7,887 nucleotides of DNA from Cytophagales bacterium (GTDB lineage: Bacteria > Bacteroidota > Bacteroidia > Cytophagales > Cyclobacteriaceae): contig DPLR01000607.1 in NCBI GenBank assembly GCA_003541895.1, positions 1 to 7,887 on the forward strand, written 5' to 3'. A model generated the notes under the pieces. It searched no databases and was not told the DNA's origin. It was given only the letters and a program-made list of their open reading frames with translations. Shown piece by piece: positions 1-7,250 of the stretch; the stretch's first letter is position 1, and every line of letters begins with the position of its first letter. A program made the position numbers and the translations under genes.

Positions 1-1050
1 ATAATATCGAGTGCTCCGCATAGGTGAAACTCCATTTTGAATGGCGATGAGGGAGTTATTGTAAAAATAGAGTCCATCAATTCCCTTCAGAGAAACTTTA
101 TCAGAGGTAATTTCAATTAGTTCTTTTGTTTTAATGTTCAATCGAAAGATGGATTTCATGTAATCGGCAATGAATAAATATTTTTCATCGGTAGAAAATG
201 CAATGCCTTGTATGTTGGCAAACTCTGGTGAGGAATAGAACGGTTCTAGCAAATTCGATTTTTCATTTACTGTGAAAATAGAATTCCCTTGACTGTCAGA
301 AACAAAAACTTGGCCTTTGCTATTGAGAATCAAATCGCCAAACACATTTGTCTTTGAAAGTTGTAGTTCATATTTACTCACGAGTTTTCCGGAGCTAAGT
401 TCAAATTTGAAAACAGCAGAGTGAACTGTGGAGTCATAATTCTCCATTTCTTGCATGGGCGATGCGCATGCCCACAGTAAATTTTTCTTTGGGTCAATTT
501 TGATTCCGAAAATGCTCGTCATTCCATTTACTCCTGCTGCACAAAAATCTGTTGATGAACCGTCAGATAAAACCTTTATGATTTTTCTTTTGTGAATGCT
601 GCCAACGTAAAATATTTTGCTCCGTGAATCATATTCAATTCCTTCAGAATGTAAACTGCGGTCTTTGAGGACGAAAGCAATTTCAGAATTGATCACGGGT
701 GTTTGCCATTCCTTTTGCAATGCAAGAATTTCTTTGAAGTCTTTCGAGTCTTTTATCGAGTTAAAATCGGCCAGACCATACAATTTAAAATCGGCATTGA
801 TAAGGATAGCTTTGCGCAAAGCTTCGATCGCTTCTTTTGGATGGTTAGTTAACGCGGCCGCAATCCCAAGTTGATAGAGTACGCCCTGATGGCTTGGCCT
901 TATTTTGTATGCTTCTTTTATGTTTTCATAAAATTTAGCGTAGTCTTTTGCACGGTAAGCAGCCATTGCATCACCGTAATACTTTTGCAATTGCTGTGCG
1001 TGCGCTGAAATGGATAATACAAATACAAAAGCTAGGTTAACTATTTTCAT
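1..1050 (-). CDS. Secreted TPR-like plus SMP-30/gluconolactonase-like beta-propeller protein (3' end outside window)
   Basis: The frame is open without a stop for 350 codons from the ATG at 1050-1048 to the window edge, so the C-terminus is missing. Residues 1-18 (start MKIVNLAFVF, ending AHAQ) look like a secretion signal, so the protein is probably periplasmic or a surface protein. Residues 20-112 are helical and resemble one or two TPR units (AYRAKDYAKFYENIKEAYKI, then a helix pair with PKEAIEALRKAI). From about residue 125 the sequence resembles SMP-30/gluconolactonase/LRE propellers: HSEGIEYD (133-140), GIKIDPKKNLLWAC (182-195), QGIAFSTDEKYLFIAD (281-296) and GIDGLYFYNNSLIAIQNG (323-340). 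Family members hydrolyse lactones or only bind ligands; by eye some metal-ligand positions are changed here, so enzymatic activity is doubtful. It lies 54 bases after the permease gene on the same strand, probably in one operon. The family call is fairly sure; the substrate is unknown. Confidence 0.8.
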   Translation of the reverse strand, partial: MKIVNLAFVFVLSISAHAQQLQKYYGDAMAAYRAKDYAKFYENIKEAYKIRPSHQGVLYQLGIAAALTNHPKEAIEALRKAILINADFKLYGLADFNSIKDSKDFKEILALQKEWQTPVINSEIAFVLKDRSLHSEGIEYDSRSKIFYVGSIHKRKIIKVLSDGSSTDFCAAGVNGMTSIFGIKIDPKKNLLWACASPMQEMENYDSTVHSAVFKFELSSGKLVSKYELQLSKTNVFGDLILNSKGQVFVSDSQGNSIFTVNEKSNLLEPFYSSPEFANIQGIAFSTDEKYLFIADYMKSIFRLNIKTKELIEITSDKVSLKGIDGLYFYNNSLIAIQNGVSPMRSTRYY

Positions 1051-1104
1051 GCCTTGCAAAGTAAAGGGGTAAGGCTGAATAAATAATCATCCGTGTAGGG
1101 TGAA
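1051..1104 (-). other. Short intergenic spacer between permease and propeller genes
   Basis: These 54 bases separate two same-strand genes and hold no convincing terminator, which fits co-transcription. Next to the downstream start codon there is a small inverted repeat: GCCTT at 1051-1055 and AAGGC at 1071-1075, with a 15-base loop. It is too weak and lacks a T-run, so I do not call it a terminator. On the minus strand a TTACTTTG sequence (1057-1064) is one base from the Bacteroidota -7 consensus TAnnTTTG, but no -33 TTTG lies at the right distance. A separate promoter here is possible but unsupported. Confidence 0.4.
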
Positions 1105-3504
1105 TTATTCTGAACGTAATGTGTTGGTTGGATTGATTAAAGCCGCTTTTACCGCCTGATAACTTGCTGTGAAGAAAGAAACCACAATGCAAACAAGTGA
1201 GGCCAAAAAGAACGGGTACACACCAACAGAAACATGGTAAGCAAAAGTCTGCAACCACAATTGCTCCATAAGGTAATAAGAAATAGGTACTCCAATAAGA
1301 ATGGCCATTGCTACTAACTTGAAATAGTCTTTGGTAATCAGGGTCATAATTCCAAGCGCAGTAGCTCCCAACACTTTTCGGATACCGATCTCTTTCGTTT
1401 TTTGTGAAGCAGAATAGGCAACCAAACCTAAGAGCCCAAGGCAAGCAATCGAAATTGCAAGTGCTGCAAATAGAGTCGTTACTTTTCCCATGCGTTGTTC
1501 TTTGTCATACATACTTTGATAGCGCTGATCGAGGAACTGGTATTCAAATGGTCGATGTGCGAGAATACCGGAACAGATTTTTGAGATTGAATTCATTGCT
1601 TCATTGATATTGCCAGAACTGATTCGTACAAATGCATTGCTCAGTTGCCAGCCTTCTTGTGAAGTAAATAGGACCAAAGGCCCGATCTTTTCATGCAGCG
1701 AAGAGAAATGGAAATCTTCTACCACACCCACAATGACAGCTTTGTTCCCTTGAAATTCTACTTTTGAATTGATGGCATTGTCGGTTTTTAAACCTACTTC
1801 ACGCAGCGTTGATTCGTTTACCACAATTGATAAAATTGAATCTACTTGGTATCTCTTGAAATCGGCATCTGTAAAATTTTGGCCTGCAATGATCTTCATT
1901 CCTAACGTAGGAATAAAATCTTGGTCGATTGGCATGGCTTTGACAATGATTCCGCGTCCTGTTGAGTTATCTGTTTTCATACTATACCCACCTAGTATTT
2001 TGGTTGGCGCTTCTTTAGCGCGACCGATACTCACAACGGCTCCGCTTTTAATCAACTCTGTTTTGAGTTGATCGTAAACTTCGCGGCTCTTATTGTCTAA
2101 CGGGAAAGTGATGATGTTTTCTTTATCGTACCCCAGTTTTTTGTTTTGAATAAAATTTAACTGCTTAACGATAACACCGGTACCAACCATTAGAATAATG
2201 GAAACACTGAATTGAAAAACCACCAATGATTTTCTGAGCCAAATTCCTTTTCCTGAATTTTTAAAATTGCCTTTTAATATAACGGCAGGTTCGAAAGATG
2301 TTATGGTTATGGCTGGATAAATGCCAGCTACCAAGGCAATCACTAACCAAGAGCCAATTAAAAGTAATGCAAACTTTAGCGTGAGCATATCTGAAAGAAG
2401 AAATGTTTTGCCCGTTAATGAATTAAAGAATGGAAGCGATAATGAGGTGATAATAAGAGCAATACTAAACCCGAGAAAGGTGATAGCAATGGATTCGCTT
2501 AAAAATTGAAAAATCAGTTGGCCACGAAACGCACCCGAAACTTTTCGTACGGCTACTTCTTTGGCACGCTCCACCGCTTTTGCCGTAGCTAGGTTCACAT
2601 AATTAATGCAAGCGATAATCAATACTAAAAGCGCTATTCCGGAAAAGATATAAACGTATTGAATACTACCAACAACCTCGGGCTCATCAACCGTAGATTT
2701 TAAATAGATATCTGTTAGTGGAACAAAATTATAGACCACTTTATCTCCGGGGTTCGTCAATTCAGAGGCTAATTCCTTTTTCACAATGGCATTTACCTTG
2801 TCCTGAAGTTGTAACACATCAGCCTTGTAGTTAATCAAAATGAAGGTTTGATAGTTGGCGCTCCACCATATTTGCTCCTTGGCAGCTTCGAGAGAAACAA
2901 AGGATGCAATGAAATCAAATTGAATCATGGAATTACTAGGGCAATCCTCGGCTACGCCCGTTATTTTATATTCAGATTTATTATTGATCGTCAACGTTTT
3001 TCCAATCACATCTTCGCTATTAAAATATTTTTTAACCATGCTTTTGGTAAGAATGATTGAGTTGGGTTGCGTAAGCGCTTGATGCGGATCTCCTTGAAGT
3101 AACTTGAATGAAAACACATCAAAAAAAGTACTGTCAGCAAAATAGAATTTTCGTTCTTGAAAATTGGATTCATCTTTCTTCACTAAATAGGGATCTCGCG
3201 TGGATGGGTTGTAAATTCTAACTCCGGTTTTTACATCGCCAAAATTCCTAAGAATGGTTGGCAGCAACGCGGTAGGAGAAACGGATGTTCGTGCCGTTTG
3301 TCCTCCAAAACTATATTCGAGCGATCCGCGATAAATACGGTTGGCATTAGAATGAAACCGATCAAAACTTGTTTCGTGGTTGATCCAAAGAAATAATAGA
3401 ATGCAGGTGGCAAAACCAACACCGATACCACCAATATTGATTAAAGAATAGGTAAATTGTTTGCGGAGGTTTCGCATGGTGGCAAAGAAATAATTTTTAA
3501 TCAT
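1105..3504 (-). CDS. FtsX-family ABC transporter permease (MacB-like, two FtsX domains)
   Basis: This complete gene encodes 799 residues, the usual length for Bacteroidota permeases of the MacB_PCD plus FtsX type. Predicted membrane helices lie near residues 21-42, 283-305, 333-358, 376-402, 425-447, 675-698, 723-748 and 763-785, giving two four-helix halves. Each half has a large extracytoplasmic domain (about 43-280 and 448-670). The hallmark cytoplasmic motifs are present: AVERAKEVAVRKVSGA (310-325) in the first half and QKTKEIGIRKVLGA (701-714) in the second, just after the helix. The N-terminal MRNLRKQFTYSLINIGGIGVG is typical of the family. Such permeases use ATP hydrolysed by a separate MacB/LolD-like ATPase to drive periplasmic mechanical work such as efflux or lipoprotein handling, rather than classic transport. 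No ATPase or membrane-fusion protein is encoded in the window, so the partner is elsewhere or just outside. The ATG at 3504 is preceded on its strand by an A-rich leader, not a Shine-Dalgarno. It is divergent from the sensor kinase gene. The specific substrate cannot be told. Confidence 0.92.
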   Translation of the reverse strand: MIKNYFFATMRNLRKQFTYSLINIGGIGVGFATCILLFLWINHETSFDRFHSNANRIYRGSLEYSFGGQTARTSVSPTALLPTILRNFGDVKTGVRIYNPSTRDPYLVKKDESNFQERKFYFADSTFFDVFSFKLLQGDPHQALTQPNSIILTKSMVKKYFNSEDVIGKTLTINNKSEYKITGVAEDCPSNSMIQFDFIASFVSLEAAKEQIWWSANYQTFILINYKADVLQLQDKVNAIVKKELASELTNPGDKVVYNFVPLTDIYLKSTVDEPEVVGSIQYVYIFSGIALLVLIIACINYVNLATAKAVERAKEVAVRKVSGAFRGQLIFQFLSESIAITFLGFSIALIITSLSLPFFNSLTGKTFLLSDMLTLKFALLLIGSWLVIALVAGIYPAITITSFEPAVILKGNFKNSGKGIWLRKSLVVFQFSVSIILMVGTGVIVKQLNFIQNKKLGYDKENIITFPLDNKSREVYDQLKTELIKSGAVVSIGRAKEAPTKILGGYSMKTDNSTGRGIIVKAMPIDQDFIPTLGMKIIAGQNFTDADFKRYQVDSILSIVVNESTLREVGLKTDNAINSKVEFQGNKAVIVGVVEDFHFSSLHEKIGPLVLFTSQEGWQLSNAFVRISSGNINEAMNSISKICSGILAHRPFEYQFLDQRYQSMYDKEQRMGKVTTLFAALAISIACLGLLGLVAYSASQKTKEIGIRKVLGATALGIMTLITKDYFKLVAMAILIGVPISYYLMEQLWLQTFAYHVSVGVYPFFLASLVCIVVSFFTASYQAVKAALINPTNTLRSE

Positions 3505-3535
3505 GTGACGGTTTTTTACTTTGACGTTTCTACCT

Positions 3536-3543
3536 CAATTTTA
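3536..3543 (-). promoter_or_regulatory. Candidate -7 box for the permease gene
   Basis: Read on the minus strand this is TAAAATTG, one mismatch from the Bacteroidota -7 consensus TAnnTTTG, and it lies 31 bases ahead of the permease ATG. The nearest upstream TTTG (minus strand, 3568-3571) is 24 bases away, a little farther than the usual 19-21. The position fits a divergent promoter, but the match is weak. Confidence 0.25.
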
Positions 3544-3583
3544 GTTACAGTTTGTCTTTATATTTTTCAAATTATTACTTACC

Positions 3584-3591
3584 TACTTTTG
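3584..3591 (+). promoter_or_regulatory. Candidate -7 box for the sensor kinase/response regulator operon
   Basis: TACTTTTG matches the Bacteroidota -7 consensus TAnnTTTG at every defined position. It would start transcription near 3597, leaving a leader of roughly 35 bases before the ATG at 3633. The -33 element is not clear: TTTG at 3551-3554 is 29 bases upstream, which is too far. The box also overlaps a run of three tandem TACY units (3576-3587). Its position supports the 3633 start over the TTG at 3552, which lies upstream of this box. Confidence 0.45.
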
Positions 3592-3632
3592 GGGTATTCG
3601 ATATAGTTTTAATTAGGACTAACTTTCGCGCA

Positions 3633-6527
3633 ATGAGGTTGCTTCTTCTTTTGATTTTAATTTCTACTTCAGCGCTTGGGCAACGCTATTCTATTCGTAA
3701 CTACAAAGCTGTTGATGGTTTGCCGCAATCGCAGGTGAATGCCATGCTTGAAGATCAGAATGGTTATTTGTGGGTGGGAACATACGGTGGAGGCCTTGCG
3801 CGTTTTGATGGTCGTGAATTTAAGGTCTATACTACGCTCGATGGTTTGTTGAGCAATACGATTGTATCACTACACACTGACGCACAGAAAAATATTTGGA
3901 TCGTTCATCCACGCGGTTTTACAAAATTTGATGGCAACCATTTTAAACGCATCCAGACTCCAACCCAAAAATATTTCTGGCGAATGTTCAATTTGAGAGA
4001 CACACTATTTTTTCAGATTGGTTCGCAAGGGTTGATTGGAAAAATTTTCAACGATTCAATTGTTTCATATGATCAGACGATTTTGCCGGGCAAAAGAATT
4101 TTTTACGGCATACGGTCCACATCTAAAGTTCTTTGTTACTATTTAAGCGACAGTAGTTTTCTTACCATTTCTCAAGAAGGGGTGCGGCATCATTCTTCAT
4201 TCAAAGGTCTTTTCGGCACTGTTTATTCCATGGTGAATTATAGACAAAATATTTTGGTTGAAACAGAAAAAGGACACTTCGAACTCAACCCATTAAATCT
4301 AAAGATTAAGAAGATCGACATTCCTATTAAAGATCACATTGTAGCCTATGACTCTATTTCTAAAAATTTTTGGGTTGAAAAGCAAAGTAGTTTTTATAGG
4401 CAAAGACTTGACTCAAGACCAGAACTAATGCTTTCGGATGTGGCCGTTCGTCAGATTCTTTTTGATCGAGAGGCTAACGTGTGGATTGCAACTTCCGGTA
4501 ACGGTTTGTATAAGTTTTTTATCAGGGATTTCGATAAATATCCATTTGATAATTTGGGTGAAGTAATGGCCATTGCCAAAGATAAAAGTGGTGCAACTTG
4601 GGTTGGTGGACAATCTTTGCTTAAGATAAAAAATGGAGTGAGTAAAAAATATCCCATCGGTACCATGGATAAAGGTGGAGTGATGGATATAAAAATTAAT
4701 AACAGAGGAGAGCTGTGGGTCGCATCTTACTCTGGGTTGGGCAGATATGATAGTATTCATGATCGTTTTAAATGGTATACCCGCCAAGATGGCCTTTCGA
4801 GTCAATTTGTTTCGTCACTTGATTTTGATGACAACGGAAATCTGTGGTGTGGTTCAATTGATGGTGGCTTGAATTTCTTTGATGGTAAGACTTTCAAAAA
4901 CTTTTCTTTGAATGACAAACTTATTGGTAAAGGTATTTTCTCGCTTCGCTACTCTACGAAGATGAAAAAATTGTTTGCCTGTTATGAATCTGGAATAAAA
5001 ATTATTAAGGGCGATGAAATTGAAAAAGTTGAATTGCCGGAATTGACCAACTCGCCTGTACTTTCTACGAGCATTTATAAGGATTCTGTTTTATTGCTTG
5101 GCTCATCTGGTTCTGGAGTGATGGTCTTTGACCCTTTCAAAAAATCAAAAATCATGATCTCCTCAAAAGATGGTTTGCCTTCAAACCTAATTTATTTTGT
5201 AGCTCCTGATGGAGAAGGCAGCGTTTGGATCGGCACAGAGCAGGGGATAAGCCGTGTGCGTTTCAACTCATCGTTTGAGATAACTGAGATGCAAAATTAT
5301 AATTATGATAACGGCCTCACGGGTGTGGAGACAAACCAGAATGCGTATTACTTAAGTGCTACTGAAAAATTATTTGGTTTGGTGGATGGCCTGTATCAGT
5401 TTAACGATAAGAAAAAAGGAGCTACGTATTCTTACCCGCTTCATCTCACCAATGTCGAAGTTTCTTATGGAGAAGTTTCAAGCCGCTCTTTCGCAGATAG
5501 CTTGTATGGCTTTTTTAAAATTCCCTACAAGCCTGTTTTGCCCTATGACAAGAATCACATTACTTTTTATTTTAACCGGGTTGACAAACAAAGCCCCAAG
5601 TCTGTTCGTTACAAATATTTTTTAGAAAATTTTGATAAGACGTGGTCGCTGCCTACCGATCGAGGGATGGTGACCTACAGTAATCTTCCGGCAGGCAATT
5701 ATGTTTTGCAAATCAAGGCTATTAATCACAATGGAATTTGGGACACCGAGCCCTTGCGTTATTCCTTTAGCATCACAGCGCCATTTTATCAGACAGCGGC
5801 TTTTAGTCTTATTGTTTTCTTGTTAGTAACTGGATTGATTTTTATTGTTTCGTATGCCAATATTCGGGCACGATTACGCAAAGCAGTTGAGATAGAACGT
5901 ATCAGCCAACAAGAGCAAGAAAATCTACGCAAAGAAATAGCTCGTGATTTCCATGATGAGATGGGTAATCAGCTCACCCGTATCATCAACTACATTAGTA
6001 TGATGAAGCTCAGCCCTAACGGTCAAGCAAAGGAATTTTATAACAAAGTGGAAACATCGGCCAAATATTTGTACACCGGAACCCGCGATTTTATCTGGAG
6101 CATAGATCCAATCAATGATGAACTATCGAAGTTGTTTTTTCACATCCGCGATTTCGGTGAAAAACTTTTTGAGGAGAAAGGAATTCAGTTTAGGGCATAC
6201 AACGATTTGAGGGAGAAAATAAAATTACCCTACGGTTTTAGTCGGGAGGCGAACTTGATTATTAAAGAAGCGATGACCAATACCTTTAATCATTCTGAGG
6301 CCAAGAACGTGTCGCTTTCTTTGGCCAGAACTGATTCTGGTTTTATCATGGAATTGAAAGATGACGGCAAAGGTTTTAGTGTGGAGAAGGTATCGCAAAG
6401 CAACGGGCTCAGTAACATGAATGTTCGTGCTGCGCGAATCAAATCACAAGTAAAAATTATAAGCCATCCTTTAAATGGCACAACAATACAATTATTAATT
6501 CCTGAATTTAAATTACAAATGGTATGA
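3633..6527 (+). CDS. Periplasmic-propeller sensor histidine kinase (Reg_prop, Y_Y_Y, HisKA_3, HATPase_c)
   Basis: The 964-residue product is a membrane sensor kinase. Starting at the ATG at 3633 places a good signal peptide (MRLLLLLILISTSALGQ) at the very N-terminus; the longer frame from a TTG at 3552 adds 27 non-conserved residues and is unlikely. Reg_prop-type propeller repeats occur at residues 45-60 (LWVGTYGGGLARFDG), 87-101, 282-295, 322-335, 361-373, 404-418 and 530-544. A Y_Y_Y beta-sandwich covers about 600-715 (YKYFLENFDKTWS at 660-672). One membrane helix lies near 722-741, then a short coiled linker. The HisKA_3 dimerisation box is DFHDEMGNQLT with phospho-acceptor His774, followed by FIWSIDP. 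The ATPase domain shows the N box EAMTNTFNHS (Asn883), DDGKGF (910-915) and NGLSNMNVRA (924-933), so all catalytic boxes are intact. It presumably phosphorylates the regulator encoded next, whose start overlaps its stop. Relatives in Bacteroides hybrid systems sense oligosaccharides, but no glycan-use genes are seen here, so the signal is unknown. Confidence 0.93.
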   Translation: MRLLLLLILISTSALGQRYSIRNYKAVDGLPQSQVNAMLEDQNGYLWVGTYGGGLARFDGREFKVYTTLDGLLSNTIVSLHTDAQKNIWIVHPRGFTKFDGNHFKRIQTPTQKYFWRMFNLRDTLFFQIGSQGLIGKIFNDSIVSYDQTILPGKRIFYGIRSTSKVLCYYLSDSSFLTISQEGVRHHSSFKGLFGTVYSMVNYRQNILVETEKGHFELNPLNLKIKKIDIPIKDHIVAYDSISKNFWVEKQSSFYRQRLDSRPELMLSDVAVRQILFDREANVWIATSGNGLYKFFIRDFDKYPFDNLGEVMAIAKDKSGATWVGGQSLLKIKNGVSKKYPIGTMDKGGVMDIKINNRGELWVASYSGLGRYDSIHDRFKWYTRQDGLSSQFVSSLDFDDNGNLWCGSIDGGLNFFDGKTFKNFSLNDKLIGKGIFSLRYSTKMKKLFACYESGIKIIKGDEIEKVELPELTNSPVLSTSIYKDSVLLLGSSGSGVMVFDPFKKSKIMISSKDGLPSNLIYFVAPDGEGSVWIGTEQGISRVRFNSSFEITEMQNYNYDNGLTGVETNQNAYYLSATEKLFGLVDGLYQFNDKKKGATYSYPLHLTNVEVSYGEVSSRSFADSLYGFFKIPYKPVLPYDKNHITFYFNRVDKQSPKSVRYKYFLENFDKTWSLPTDRGMVTYSNLPAGNYVLQIKAINHNGIWDTEPLRYSFSITAPFYQTAAFSLIVFLLVTGLIFIVSYANIRARLRKAVEIERISQQEQENLRKEIARDFHDEMGNQLTRIINYISMMKLSPNGQAKEFYNKVETSAKYLYTGTRDFIWSIDPINDELSKLFFHIRDFGEKLFEEKGIQFRAYNDLREKIKLPYGFSREANLIIKEAMTNTFNHSEAKNVSLSLARTDSGFIMELKDDGKGFSVEKVSQSNGLSNMNVRAARIKSQVKIISHPLNGTTIQLLIPEFKLQMV
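6524..6527 (+). other. ATGA stop/start overlap coupling kinase and regulator
   Basis: The regulator's ATG (6524-6526) overlaps the kinase's TGA (6525-6527) in a four-base ATGA junction. No separate Shine-Dalgarno is evident just upstream. This arrangement usually means translational coupling, keeping the two partners in fixed proportion, and supports their being a cognate pair. Confidence 0.85.
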
Positions 6528-7156
6528 ACGAAGAAAAGAAAAGAGTTTTGATCGTGGAAGACGATAAAGAGATCAGAAACAGTTTTGTGGTGATCGTAAA
6601 TAGCTCATCTCAATTCACGGTAGTGAACGGGTATGGTTCTTGCGAAGAAGCAATTAAGCATCTGCATACCGACAAGCCGGACATTGTGCTCATGGATATT
6701 GAATTGCCTGGGGGCATGAATGGAATTAAAGGCGCAAAAGTAATTAAAGACAAGTGGCCTTCTGCTGACATTATTATGGTCACCGTTTACGAAGACAGCG
6801 ACATGGTTTTTGAAGCGTTGAAATCAGGCGCCAGTGGCTACATCACAAAGAGTGCAAATTACAGAGAGTTGCTTATAGCGTTAGAAGAAATCAGTAAGGG
6901 TGGAGCACCCATGAGCAGCAAGATTGCCCGAATGGTGATCGATAATTTTCATGTAAACCCCAACAGCCCATTAACTAAACGCGAGACTGAGATATTGCAA
7001 TTGATTTCTGAAGGAAAAACTTACACGCAGATTTCAGAGCAACTTTTCATTTCAAAGGAAACCTCTAAAACGCATATCAAAAACATTTACGCGAAACTGC
7101 AAGTGAACTGTAAGTCGGAAGCGATTGCCAAAGCAAATTCTGAAAAGTTAATTTGA
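6524..7156 (+). CDS. NarL/LuxR-type response regulator (REC plus LuxR HTH)
   Basis: The product has 210 residues, normal for the NarL/FixJ class. Residues 6-125 form a receiver domain: the acidic pocket is VEDD (11-14), the phospho-acceptor is Asp58 in IVLMDIELPGGMNG, the switch residue is Thr87 in IMVTVYED, and the conserved lysine is Lys109 in GYITKS. The usual proline after that lysine is serine, a common variation. Residues 149-208 form a LuxR-type helix-turn-helix with LTKRETEILQLISEGKTYTQ, followed by the recognition segment ISKETSKTHIKNIYAKLQV. Phosphorylation by the overlapping upstream kinase should promote dimerisation and DNA binding. Plausible targets are its own promoter and the divergent permease gene, because they share the 128-base region at 3505-3632; this is inference. 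The frame is intact with no unusual features. Confidence 0.95.
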   Translation: MNEEKKRVLIVEDDKEIRNSFVVIVNSSSQFTVVNGYGSCEEAIKHLHTDKPDIVLMDIELPGGMNGIKGAKVIKDKWPSADIIMVTVYEDSDMVFEALKSGASGYITKSANYRELLIALEEISKGGAPMSSKIARMVIDNFHVNPNSPLTKRETEILQLISEGKTYTQISEQLFISKETSKTHIKNIYAKLQVNCKSEAIAKANSEKLI

Positions 7157-7213
7157 AACTTACATCTGCTTGCACCGTAGTTTGCAACTGATCATTTAGA
7201 CCTTTGAGCAAAA

Positions 7214-7245
7214 TTTGTTAAGTTTAGTTGTTGGCTTTAAACTTG
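7214..7245 (+). promoter_or_regulatory. Candidate promoter of the PAS kinase gene (-33 TTTG and -7-like box)
   Basis: TTTG at 7214-7217 is followed after exactly 20 bases by TAAACTTG at 7238-7245, one mismatch from TAnnTTTG. Spacing fits the Bacteroidota housekeeping promoter. The box ends only five bases before the ATG at 7251, so a transcript from it would have almost no leader. The rest of the 94-base gap (7157-7250) holds only a weak five-base inverted repeat, TTGCA/TGCAA at 7170-7187, with no T-run. Confidence 0.35.
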
Positions 7246-7250
7246 GCAAA

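Larger units (their letters stand above)
3505..3632. promoter_or_regulatory. Divergent intergenic control region between permease and two-component genes
   Basis: These 128 AT-rich bases are the only non-coding DNA between the oppositely oriented permease and sensor kinase genes, so both promoters should lie here. Visible elements are the two candidate -7 boxes, three tandem TACY units at 3576-3587, a small palindrome TTAGGACTAA at 3613-3622, and two TGACG copies (3506-3510 and 3522-3526) 16 bases apart in the permease leader. None is a recognised binding site for a specific regulator. The layout makes this the natural place for the encoded LuxR-type regulator to bind. Confidence 0.5.

Noticed and set aside
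617..874. 85-residue plus-strand open frame
   Set aside because: It is antisense to the SMP-30-like gene, has no recognisable motif or promoter, and is explained as a shadow of that gene.
1051..1075. GCCTT/AAGGC inverted repeat next to the SMP-30-like start as a regulatory hairpin
   Set aside because: A five-pair stem with a 15-base loop is weak and expected by chance; no riboswitch-like structure surrounds it.
1037..1444. 135-residue open frame on the minus strand overlapping the permease 3' end
   Set aside because: It lies almost wholly inside the permease in another frame and its composition (many Cys, Trp and aromatic residues) is unlike a real protein; it also overlaps the start of the next gene.
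3551..3591. TTTG at 3551-3554 as the -33 element paired with the -7 box at 3584
   Set aside because: The spacing of 29 bases is well beyond the usual distance of about 20 for Bacteroidota promoters.
4425..4805. 126-residue minus-strand open frame inside the kinase gene
   Set aside because: It is antisense to the conserved propeller repeats and shows no family resemblance.
5356..5625. 89-residue plus-strand open frame inside the kinase gene
   Set aside because: It is an out-of-frame reading of the propeller end and Y_Y_Y domain, whose own frame carries the conserved motifs.
7170..7187. Inverted repeat TTGCA/TGCAA after the response regulator as a terminator
   Set aside because: The stem is only five pairs with an eight-base loop and there is no following T-run, so it does not support a rho-independent terminator.
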